From positions 1 to 58,745 of the forward strand of contig NZ_JANYME010000010.1 of NCBI RefSeq assembly GCF_026616895.1: a DNA stretch of 58,745 bases. Direction: 5' to 3'. Shown piece after piece: positions 46,573 through 54,846 of the stretch. The position numbers were made by a program, and so were the translations under genes. Origin of the DNA: Campylobacter sp. MG1 (GTDB lineage Bacteria > Campylobacterota > Campylobacteria > Campylobacterales > Campylobacteraceae). Below the pieces are notes generated by a model. It did no database searches. It saw only the letters and a list, made by a program, of their open reading frames with translations, and was not told where the DNA came from. The stretch's first letter is position 1; each line of letters begins with the position of its first letter.

Positions 46573-47922
46573 ATGAAAGAACGCATTTTAAAAATGAAAA
46601 AGGATTTAAGCCTTGGGCTTGTTGGTAAAGATGAGATTATAAATCTTAGTATTTTGTGCTTTTTAGCAGGTGAGAGTGTGTTTTACTATGGACCTCCTGG
46701 AACTGCAAAAAGCTTGGTAGCTAGAAGAATTAGCAATATTTTTAAAGACGCAAATTATTTTGAATATCTTATGAATAGATTTAGCACTCCTGAAGAAGTC
46801 TTTGGACCATTATCGCTTACTTCACTTAAAAACGATGAGCTAAAACGCCAAATTGAAGGTTTTTTGCCAACTTCTAATGTGGTGTTTTTAGATGAGATTT
46901 GGAAAAGCTCACCTGCAATACTCAACACGCTTTTAACGATAATTAACGAAAAAATCTATAAAAATGGCAAAGATATAATAGATGTGCCTTTGCTTGGACT
47001 TATTGCTGCAAGTAATGAATTCCCTGATGAAGGAGAAGGATTAGAAGCATTATATGACAGGTTTTTAATGAGACTTGTAGTGCCAAGACTTACTCAAAAA
47101 AGAGATTTAACAAAGCTTTTAAATGGTAATGAACAAGGTGCAAATGTAGATATTACAAATGCTTTTAGCCTAGATGAATTAAAAATGATAAAAGAATATT
47201 CTCTTAAAGTAAGGCTTGGTAAAGAAGTAATAGACGCGATAATTGATATTAAAAAAGAATTAGCAAAGATTGAAATAGATGTAAGCGAAAGAAGGCTTTT
47301 AAAGGCTATTAAGATAATAAAAACTAGCGTTTATTTAAGCGGTAGAGATGAGATGATTTGCGAGGATTTAGAGCTTTTGAAGCATTGTTTTTGGACTAAT
47401 TTAGATGATATAAAATCAGTCAGTGATATTATTGATAAATACACTAAAAGTGAGTTTTTGAAAAACGCAAATAAGAACATAGAGCTAAATAGTGAATTTT
47501 ATAAATACATAAACTCAATGCTAGTTAGTAAATTTCCTGATATTAAAAGTATCCCAAATGATAGTGGTTTAAGCACTTTTTATCTAGCAGTGCATTCAGA
47601 TGTGCTTAATAAAAAGCTTGATTTAATCTTTAATCCTAGTAATGCTTTTAGCGTAAATGAGTTAGGTGATATTAATTTTAAATTAGATATGAATAGTGTT
47701 TTTTTGGCTAAAGATAATAAAATTATAGAAAAAATCCCACTTAAATCAAACGATATAAGATTTATAAAAATGGGCTTTAATGCTGTATGCGACAAGCTTG
47801 AAAGTGTAGAATTAAACAGCGGAACTTATGAAAATATTTTCTTAGGGTTTAGCATAAAGCTTGGTATGGATAATAAAGAAGAGCTTTTAAGCATTGCAAA
47901 AACTATGAGAGATAATCTATGA
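46573..47922 (+). CDS. ravA: RavA-type MoxR AAA+ ATPase
   Basis: 449 residues. Walker A GPPGTAKS at 40-47, YLMNRFSTPEEVFGPLSL near 65-82, Walker B VVFLDEIW at 103-110, then ILNTLLTIINEKIYKNG, AASNEFPDE (sensor 1) and LYDRFLMRL. These segments are close to E. coli RavA, an AAA+ ATPase that works with the VWA protein ViaA in respiration, membrane and aminoglycoside phenotypes. The C-terminal part (about 330-449) has diverged. It heads operon 2, overlaps the ViaA-like gene by four bases, and stands with BspA and DUF262 genes, a context unlike that in enterics. Confidence 0.87.
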   Translation: MKERILKMKKDLSLGLVGKDEIINLSILCFLAGESVFYYGPPGTAKSLVARRISNIFKDANYFEYLMNRFSTPEEVFGPLSLTSLKNDELKRQIEGFLPTSNVVFLDEIWKSSPAILNTLLTIINEKIYKNGKDIIDVPLLGLIAASNEFPDEGEGLEALYDRFLMRLVVPRLTQKRDLTKLLNGNEQGANVDITNAFSLDELKMIKEYSLKVRLGKEVIDAIIDIKKELAKIEIDVSERRLLKAIKIIKTSVYLSGRDEMICEDLELLKHCFWTNLDDIKSVSDIIDKYTKSEFLKNANKNIELNSEFYKYINSMLVSKFPDIKSIPNDSGLSTFYLAVHSDVLNKKLDLIFNPSNAFSVNELGDINFKLDMNSVFLAKDNKIIEKIPLKSNDIRFIKMGFNAVCDKLESVELNSGTYENIFLGFSIKLGMDNKEELLSIAKTMRDNL

Positions 47923-49697
47923 TAGAAGATATTAGAAATTATAGAACCGCTATTTTTAGTAGTGAAAATATATTGGCTAAAAATATAAATGATGAATATT
48001 TTAATGCTTGTTTGGATGTTTTTGCAAAATTTAGCAAGGATTTTGGTTTTATAAAATACGGCGATACTGAAAATATTAAGCAGATTTTAAGCGATATAGA
48101 ATGCCTTTTTGATAGTGAATTAAAAAGGCAAAATCTATTAGAATTAGTACATTTTGCTAAAAATGCTTATCAAAATTATAAAAAGCACTTGCAAGATAAT
48201 ATTAAAGAAAATAATGCTTTTTTAAATGAATATGAGCAAATAGATAACCTTAAACAAACAAAAGATGATTTACAAGAGCAAAATGAAGAAGAAAATCAAT
48301 ACGCCGAAAACAAAGAAGAATATAATGAAGCTACAAGCAACCAAAATAAAAAGAAAAAACCAATAAAAACTAAAAACAAAAATCAAAAAGACAAACAAAA
48401 TCAAGAAAATGAAAATTTAGAAAATTTTAAAAATGAAGAAAATAATTTATCTAAAGAATATGATTGTCTAAATCAAGAAAATAAAGAAGAAAACCTTGAA
48501 GAAGTAAAAGATGATTTACAAGAGCAAAATGAAGAAAATCAAAGCACTAAAAATAGCGAAGAATTAAATAATAAAAGTAAAAATAAAAATCCAAGAAAAA
48601 ATAAAAGCAAAAATCAAGAAATTTCTAAAGAACAAAACGAAGAGCAAAATCAAGAAGAGATTTTAAGTGATGATGAATTAGATGAGTTAGAGCAAGAACT
48701 AAATGAGATTTTAAAAGTTTTAGAGTTTTTAAATGATGAAAGCGATGTAGATAATAATAGTAATCAAGAAAATACTAAAAATCAGCAAAGTTCAAGCACT
48801 CAAACACCACAAATAAATCCTAAAAAACGAGATTTAAAAAATTTTAAAAAACGAATGCAGGATTTTTTTAGCGATAGAGGCGTAGGTGGCGAAAAAGACA
48901 TAGTAAAAGCCTCACATTCATATAGAAATGACAATATCAAAAAAAGTGAAATAAAAAGGCTTTGCAAGATGATTTGCGAAGGTTTTGGCATAGGAGTAAG
49001 TAAAAACGATAAGCATAATTTAGGTTATGAATTAGATGGAATTACAAGCTCTGATATACTTAAAAACGCCTTGCCAAGTGAGTTTGCCTTGCTAAATGAT
49101 AGCTTAGCCGAAAATCTATTTTTTGCTAAGTTTTGTGAAAAATCCCTTAGCACTTGGCTAAATAAATCAAGTGATAAAGGCAAAATCAGCCCACTAATAA
49201 TAGCTATTGATAATAGTGGCAGTATGAGTGGAGCTCCTGAAATGGTGGCTAAAACGGTAGGGTATTATCTAATAAATGAATGCAAACAACACAAAAAAGA
49301 GTGTATTTTAATTCTAGCTGGAAGTGGAGAGAATATAAAAACATCTAAAAAGCACGGCTATGATGAATTGCTTTATGCCCTATCAAAATACAAAGCTAGT
49401 GGGGGTTATGATATAGATTGGGTTTTAAAGGCAAGTTTAAAAAAGGCAAGAGAATACAACAATAAAGCAAACCTATTAGCTATAAGTGATTTTTGTATAG
49501 GAGATGTATTTTTAAGAGATATTCAAGATGAGTTAAATGCTGTGAAAAGCTATGCACTTTTTATATCGTTTTTTGGTGGGAATAGGTTTGATGTAGTGGG
49601 CTTTCATAAGTATTTTTTATATGATAATTATAATCATACTATAAATGTTTTAGAGCGTAAAGATAGAGAAGAAAAGCTAAAAAGGAAAATAAGATGA
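47919..49697 (+). CDS. viaA: ViaA-type VWA protein with long acidic low-complexity insert
   Basis: 592 residues. Residues 1-95 are helical. Residues about 95-300 are extremely rich in Glu, Lys, Asn and Gln, with the decapeptide KDDLQEQNEE occurring twice. Residues about 310-420 are helical and include LCKMICEGFGIG. The VWA domain (about 425-590) has IAIDNSGSMSG with the MIDAS Asp-x-Ser-x-Ser, GGYDIDWVLKA and AISDFCIGD, the same blocks as ViaA. ViaA binds and stimulates RavA; the gene order ravA-viaA with an ATGA overlap supports this. The insert is a likely flexible linker or partner-binding site. Confidence 0.83.
   Translation: MIEDIRNYRTAIFSSENILAKNINDEYFNACLDVFAKFSKDFGFIKYGDTENIKQILSDIECLFDSELKRQNLLELVHFAKNAYQNYKKHLQDNIKENNAFLNEYEQIDNLKQTKDDLQEQNEEENQYAENKEEYNEATSNQNKKKKPIKTKNKNQKDKQNQENENLENFKNEENNLSKEYDCLNQENKEENLEEVKDDLQEQNEENQSTKNSEELNNKSKNKNPRKNKSKNQEISKEQNEEQNQEEILSDDELDELEQELNEILKVLEFLNDESDVDNNSNQENTKNQQSSSTQTPQINPKKRDLKNFKKRMQDFFSDRGVGGEKDIVKASHSYRNDNIKKSEIKRLCKMICEGFGIGVSKNDKHNLGYELDGITSSDILKNALPSEFALLNDSLAENLFFAKFCEKSLSTWLNKSSDKGKISPLIIAIDNSGSMSGAPEMVAKTVGYYLINECKQHKKECILILAGSGENIKTSKKHGYDELLYALSKYKASGGYDIDWVLKASLKKAREYNNKANLLAISDFCIGDVFLRDIQDELNAVKSYALFISFFGGNRFDVVGFHKYFLYDNYNHTINVLERKDREEKLKRKIR
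48260..48290 (+). repeat. 31-bp direct repeat inside the ViaA-like gene, copy 1
   Basis: Identical to 48506-48536. It codes for the KDDLQEQNEE segment. It lies in the low-complexity linker and could mediate length change of the linker by recombination. Confidence 0.65.
48506..48536 (+). repeat. 31-bp direct repeat inside the ViaA-like gene, copy 2
   Basis: Second copy of the 31 bases at 48260-48290, same reading frame. Recombination between the copies would remove 246 bp, 82 codons, and keep the frame. Confidence 0.65.
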
Positions 49698-50878
49698 AAA
49701 AAGTAAAAACAGCAATTGAATTAAAAGCACTTTGTGATGATTTGAATACTAATTTGCATGATATTGATACGAGTTTAATTACTGATATGAGCGAGCTTTT
49801 TAAAGATAGTTCTAGGAGTGATTTTAGCTTTATAAATACTTGGGATACTAGCAATGTTGTTAATATGAGCTCTATGTTTGAAAACTGCATAAATCTAAAC
49901 GAAAAGCTTGAAATTGATGTGAGATTTTTAAAATATGCGGATAAGATGTTTTATAACTGCACTAATTTGGATTTAAGAAATATAAGTTTTAAGAATTTTG
50001 ATGTTTCAAATCTTAATTCATTAGCTGGAATGCTAGTTGGTTGCATAAATAGAGCTGAATTTATTACAAGATATCTTAAGCTTAATTTTCTAAATGGTCT
50101 TTTGCTTCCTAATAATACTTCTGAATTAGAGTTTATCCTAAACGATAACACCATACCGCTAAATCTTATTGATATAAGCAGATTAACTAATACTGATTTT
50201 GTTTTTAAACACAGCGATAGGACTGATTTTAAAGGGGTTGAGAGCTGGAGTAATGTAAATTCTTATACTTTTGCTAATTCTAAGGCAAGTGATGAACTTT
50301 TAAAAACTTTAAATATAAAAGCCATTATTGTAAATTTTAAATATAGACCTACAACAAAAGATGAATTAATAGAACTTATAAAAGATGAAAATATTTATCT
50401 AGGAGATATTGATACGAGCCTAATAACTGATATGAGTTATTTGTTTTACAGAATTAATCGTAGGAATTTTTCAGGAATTAATAAATGGAATACAAGCAAT
50501 GTTACAAATATGGCAGGTATGTTTTATGGTTGTATTTATTTTAATGAAAGTCTTAGTCTTGATACGAGAAATGTTACTAATATGGTGGGTATGTTTTATG
50601 GTTGCGAAAGTTTTAATCAAAAACTTTATTTTAATACTTCTAATGTAGAGAGTATGAAAACTATGTTTTGTGGATGTAGTAAGTTTAATCAAAAACTTGA
50701 TTTTGATACTAAAAAAGTGAAATATTTTTCTAGTATGTTTGATAACTGTAGTAGTTGTACTCAAGTTTATGAATTTAATTGTAATAGTATTATAGATTTA
50801 TCTAGGTGTGTTAATGGGGTTTATTTTACTTTTGAAAATACTTCTGCAAGAATTTTACAAATTGTTTCAGAAAATTAA
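49694..50878 (+). CDS. BspA-like (DUF285) repeat protein 2
   Basis: 394 residues of DUF285 units without signal peptide or anchor. The unit reads IDTSLITDMSELF, SDFSFINTWDTSNV, MSSMFENCINLN, and later repeats give NVTNMAGMFYGC, NVTNMVGMFYGC and NVESMKTMFCGC between residues about 270 and 340. The fold should be a right-handed solenoid for binding proteins. The first 100 residues are near-identical in plan to the next gene, so the two arose by tandem duplication. It overlaps the ViaA-like gene by four bases, which points to a joint function with the RavA-ViaA pair. Confidence 0.8.
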   Translation: MKKVKTAIELKALCDDLNTNLHDIDTSLITDMSELFKDSSRSDFSFINTWDTSNVVNMSSMFENCINLNEKLEIDVRFLKYADKMFYNCTNLDLRNISFKNFDVSNLNSLAGMLVGCINRAEFITRYLKLNFLNGLLLPNNTSELEFILNDNTIPLNLIDISRLTNTDFVFKHSDRTDFKGVESWSNVNSYTFANSKASDELLKTLNIKAIIVNFKYRPTTKDELIELIKDENIYLGDIDTSLITDMSYLFYRINRRNFSGINKWNTSNVTNMAGMFYGCIYFNESLSLDTRNVTNMVGMFYGCESFNQKLYFNTSNVESMKTMFCGCSKFNQKLDFDTKKVKYFSSMFDNCSSCTQVYEFNCNSIIDLSRCVNGVYFTFENTSARILQIVSEN

Positions 50879-50926
50879 TGTATTTAATAAAACTAAAAAA
50901 AAGAGGAATTTAAAACAGGAATTAGA

Positions 50927-51976
50927 ATGATAAAAGTAAAAACAAAAGCTGAGCTAAAAGCACTTTGTGATGATTTGAATGCTAATTTGCAAGATATTGA
51001 TACGAGTTTAATAAACGATATGAGTGAGCTTTTTAAGGATAGCCTTAGGAGTGATTTTAGCTTTATAAACCATTGGGATACTAGCAATGTAAATGATATG
51101 AGCTCTATGTTTGAAAACTGCGTAAATCTAAACGAAAAGCTTGAAATTGATGTAAGTTCTTTAAGATATGCAAATAAGATGTTTTATGCTTGTAATAATC
51201 TTGATTTAAAAAACATTAGCTTAATTAACTTTGATATTTTAAAAGTTTTTGAATGCTATTCTATGATAGATGGATGTGCTAATAAGAGTGAGTTTTTGTT
51301 TAGTAATTTAAAATTAAATATTAAAAACGCCATAGTAAGTCCTAAAAATAAAGCCGAATTAATGCTACTTGTATGTGATGAAAGTTTGCCTTTAGCTATG
51401 ATTGATACTGCAAATATTTATGATTTTAGAAATCTTTTTGCGTATTCAACTAGACAAAATTATGATGGATTAAGCAAGCTTAAAAATAAAGCTTTTAAAT
51501 CAATGTTTTATAAAAGTAATTTTTATAGCGATAAAATAGATGTGAGTGCTTTTTTAGACCCATTAAAAAAAACTTTTAAATACTTTCCAAAAAATAAAAA
51601 AGAACTACAAACTTTAATCGCAAATCCAGCTATCAAGCTTAATGAGATAGATACAGGGTTAATTACCGATATGAGCGATTTATTTGGTGGTAGGGCTGAT
51701 TATGAAGGGGTAGGCGAGTGGGATACTAGCAATGTTGTTAGTATGAGTAGGATGTTTGCTTGGTGCGAAGATTTTAATCAAGGGCTTGAATTTGATACAA
51801 AAAATGTAGAAAATATGGAAAATATGTTTTATTATTGTAAAAGTTTTAATCAAAAGCTTGAGTTCAATACTAGTAAGATAGAAAATTTTTTTTCAATTAA
51901 GTAATATGTTTGATAATTGCCCAAGTTTAAAAACTTTGCCTAAGTTTTATTTAAAATATTTACAAAATACTTTTTA
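50927..51976 (+). pseudogene. BspA-like (DUF285) repeat protein 3, frameshifted near its end
   Basis: Open frame to 51904 (325 aa). With one T less in the T8 run at 51886-51893 the frame reads on as FFQLSNMFDNCPSLKTLPKF to a stop at 51974-51976, about 349 aa, completing the last DUF285 unit. The N-terminus (IDTSLINDMSELF, FSFINHWDTSNV, MSSMFENCVNLN) is a close copy of that of the gene at 49694. No signal peptide. The truncated form may still fold, since only the last unit is lost. Slippage on T8, decay or a read error are all possible. Confidence 0.7.
51886..51893 (+). repeat. T8 tract at the frameshift of BspA-like gene 3
   Basis: Eight T where seven would restore the frame of the conserved DUF285 unit. 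A run of this length can slip during replication. Confidence 0.55.
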
Positions 51977-51991
51977 AGCTAAGGAGAGAAA

Positions 51992-53228
51992 ATGAGTATA
52001 AATTCAAAAATTATTGATTTTACAGGACTTTTAGGTAAAAACTTAATTATACCAGACTATCAACGCCCTTATGTTTGGAATGAAAATCATATAAAAACGC
52101 TTTTAAAAGATATTGAAAGTAACAAAAATATAACATTGCTAGGTTCTATCGTTTTATACAAAACTAACAAAGTAACAGAAGATAATGAAACAATTTACGA
52201 GGTAATAGATGGACAGCAAAGGCTAACCACTATAAAGCTTATTTTGATAGCTTTAGGTAAAGATAATGAGAGTTTTTTTAAAAAACGCCAAATATCATCA
52301 TCAAATATCGCATATAAATATAAAGAAAAATTACGATTTTTTAAAAGAATATCTAAAAAATAAAACAAATTTTTACGGAAAGCTAGAAAAGATTAATTTT
52401 ATTTATATTAGCACGAATGATATAAAAAGAGCTTTTGTGTTTTTTGATAATATTAATACCAAAGGTAAAAAGCTAGAAAATTATGATTTAATCAAAGCAT
52501 ATTGGGTATTAAATACCAATAATGATTTAATTAATTACTATGTGAAAAAATATAATGAATTTATTGAAAATGGTAAAAGCAATAAAATATATGAAAGTAA
52601 CGAAGTGGTTAAAAACTATTTTCAATTTTTCTTAGAAAATTTAGCAATGATTAGAAAATTTGATGATGAGCATAAATTTGATTTTTATTATTATTCTTGG
52701 GCTATTGATATTATTGATGAATATTGCAAAATTACACCTTTTAGCACAGGTTTAAATCTAAACAATATAAATGCAAGTTTTGCTAATGGAATTAGCTTTT
52801 TTTCTTGGGTTAAAAAACATTATGAAAATAAAGATGTGATAGCTAAAAGTAGCTTTTTAAATAAACTTGTTAAAAGCAATTATCCAAAAAGCAAATATTA
52901 TGATTATTCTTATATATATACACAATTTGCACTTATCGTATATCTTGATAAATTTCTTGATGGGGATTTTGATAGGGTGGCAAGGATGATTGTAAGGATA
53001 ATGTATTATAAGGTTATTACAGGTGGAAGGACTGATTATATTTCGCTTGTTGCAGACCTTAGAAGAATTACTAAAATGGTAATAAACTCAAATTGTGAAA
53101 ATGATTTTATAAAAAGATTAGATAATTTAATAAGATTAGAGGAATATCAAATTAGTTCATTTCAAAGGCTTAAATTTTTAGAGCAAGAATTTAAAAATTA
53201 TGGTATTTTAGGAGCTTCTTATGAATAG
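51992..53228 (+). pseudogene. DUF262 protein C (GmrS-like), frameshifted
   Basis: Frames 51992-52363 and 52266-53228 join into one protein of about 411 aa if one base is removed in the T7A6 run at 52273-52285 (then SFFKNAKYHHQISHINIK). Motifs: IPDYQRPYVWN near 20, LLGSIVLYK, DGQQRLTTIKLIL at 73-85, and FDNINTKGKKLENYDLIKAY. Like protein A it lacks HNH motifs, and the two share sequence throughout. AAGGAG lies upstream of the ATG. It overlaps the following DUF262-DUF1524 gene by eight bases. As written, the protein would be cut after about 123 residues. Confidence 0.75.
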
Positions 53229-54735
53229 CAAAATCATTAAAATAAGCGAAATAAATCAAAGCCTTGTAATACCGATTTATCAAAGGTTATATGAATGGGA
53301 TAAAGAGCAAATAAGAATACTTTTAGATGATATTTTAAATGCAAACGAAGAATATTTCATAGGTACAATTACAACTAGCTTAAGAAATAATGAATTAATA
53401 ATAATTGATGGGCAACAAAGGCTTAGCACTATATTTTTCTTATGTGCTTATATGTGCTATGAAAATAACAAAATGCAAAAAGCTGAAGGGGAATTTGCAA
53501 ATGCTTTTAATTTTGCGTATTTAGAAAATGAATGTAGATTTAAAATGCCTTTAAGAGAAGATATAACAGATGCTATTTGGGATTATGATTTTAATAATTT
53601 AGGCGAGAATATAGACAATGCTTTTAATACTTTTGAAGAGTATTTTAAAGACAATGATAAGTCAAAATTAAACGAAAACCTTTTTAAAAATATCAGAATA
53701 AATCTTGTGATTTTAAATGGTATTAATTGTGGCAATTATTTTATAAATATGAATAGCAACTCTCAAGCCCTTGATGAAAGCGATATTTTAAAATCATATT
53801 TACTAAATCTCTTAAAAGATGATGATAAATATTTTTATTATTCAAATATTTTAAATGAATGTATGCAAATGGATAAAATAGCTGATTTTAATACAGAATA
53901 CAAAGCTCTTAGTATAGATGATATTTTAAATACCAAAAATCATGAAAATAATATAAAAATATACGAAAGCCTTATTGATTACCCTACTTTTGTTTTATAT
54001 GTTTTTAAGATTTTATTTCCAAATAATATAGAAATTAACAAAAACAAATTCTTAGAAAATACTTGGAATAAATTAGAACATTCTAAAGAAAATGCTATAA
54101 AAATAATAAATGCTTTAAAAGAATATAGAATTATTTTTGATAGAAGAAGTGTTAGAAAAACTCACGAAGATTATAAGCTTTTAGGAGATTTAAAGGATGC
54201 TAAGCTTGAATTGTTTTTAAATTATTTAAGAGTAGCTAGAAATCCTAGTGAATATTTAGAAACTTTACTAACTTGTAAAAGTGATGAAGATTTATTTAAA
54301 GAGCTAAAAAACCTAGATGATAATCTAGCAAAAAACGACAATCTTGATGATTTAAATTATAATCATCCAAATATTGTTTATTGGTTACAACGCTATGAAT
54401 ACTATCTAATGCAAGATGTTGATTTTAAAAACAACTATAAAAATTACATTGCAAATTATCGCTTTAGAGATATTAATTCAATTGAGCATATTTACCCACA
54501 AAGCAAAAGCAAAATTGATGACTTAGGCAATTTAGCCGTAATAAGCGATAGTGAAAACTCACAATTTAGCGATAAAGATTTTAATAAAAAGAAAAATATT
54601 TTTCAAAATTTCATAAATGAAAAAATAATAATTAGTCTAAAATTATTAGAAGTCTATTCTAAAAATAGCTGGGATTTAGAAGAAATTAATGCCTATCATA
54701 AAAAAATGCTAGATATTTTAAATAATTCCTTTTAA
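53221..54735 (+). CDS. DUF262-DUF1524 protein D (GmrSD-like HNH nuclease)
   Basis: 504 residues, shorter than its relative at 44324. DUF262 part: IPIYQRLYEWDKEQIRILLDD near 17-37, DGQQRLSTIFF at 63-73, MNSNSQALDESDILKSYLL near 178-196. DUF1524 part: SIEHIYPQSKSK near 420-431 and DLGNLAVISDSENSQFSDKDF near 433-455 with the intact EHIYPQ motif of HNH nucleases. It pairs with protein C by overlap as B pairs with A. Last gene of operon 2; dnaE begins 111 bases downstream. Confidence 0.87.
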   Translation: MNSKIIKISEINQSLVIPIYQRLYEWDKEQIRILLDDILNANEEYFIGTITTSLRNNELIIIDGQQRLSTIFFLCAYMCYENNKMQKAEGEFANAFNFAYLENECRFKMPLREDITDAIWDYDFNNLGENIDNAFNTFEEYFKDNDKSKLNENLFKNIRINLVILNGINCGNYFINMNSNSQALDESDILKSYLLNLLKDDDKYFYYSNILNECMQMDKIADFNTEYKALSIDDILNTKNHENNIKIYESLIDYPTFVLYVFKILFPNNIEINKNKFLENTWNKLEHSKENAIKIINALKEYRIIFDRRSVRKTHEDYKLLGDLKDAKLELFLNYLRVARNPSEYLETLLTCKSDEDLFKELKNLDDNLAKNDNLDDLNYNHPNIVYWLQRYEYYLMQDVDFKNNYKNYIANYRFRDINSIEHIYPQSKSKIDDLGNLAVISDSENSQFSDKDFNKKKNIFQNFINEKIIISLKLLEVYSKNSWDLEEINAYHKKMLDILNNSF

Positions 54736-54846
54736 GCTAAATACAAAATTATTTTAAATTCTATAAAAATTCAAAGAATTTAAAATAGATTTTGTGTTTA
54801 AAAAGTCTTTAGATAAAACGACTAAAATAGCCCTAAAGGATAAATT

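Noticed and set aside
50500-50720. Regular DNA repeats in BspA-like gene 2 as a possible CRISPR array
   Set aside because: The repeats are imperfect, in frame and code for DUF285 units without unique spacers.
50471-50764. Minus-strand open frame with periodic His/Lys/Phe-rich sequence inside BspA-like gene 2
   Set aside because: It is the antisense image of the DUF285 repeats; no ribosome site or family supports it.
40791-54735. The accessory locus as a prophage or integrative element
   Set aside because: No integrase, transposase, tRNA target or flanking direct repeat was found; only the internal 22-bp boxes repeat, and these sit in promoters.
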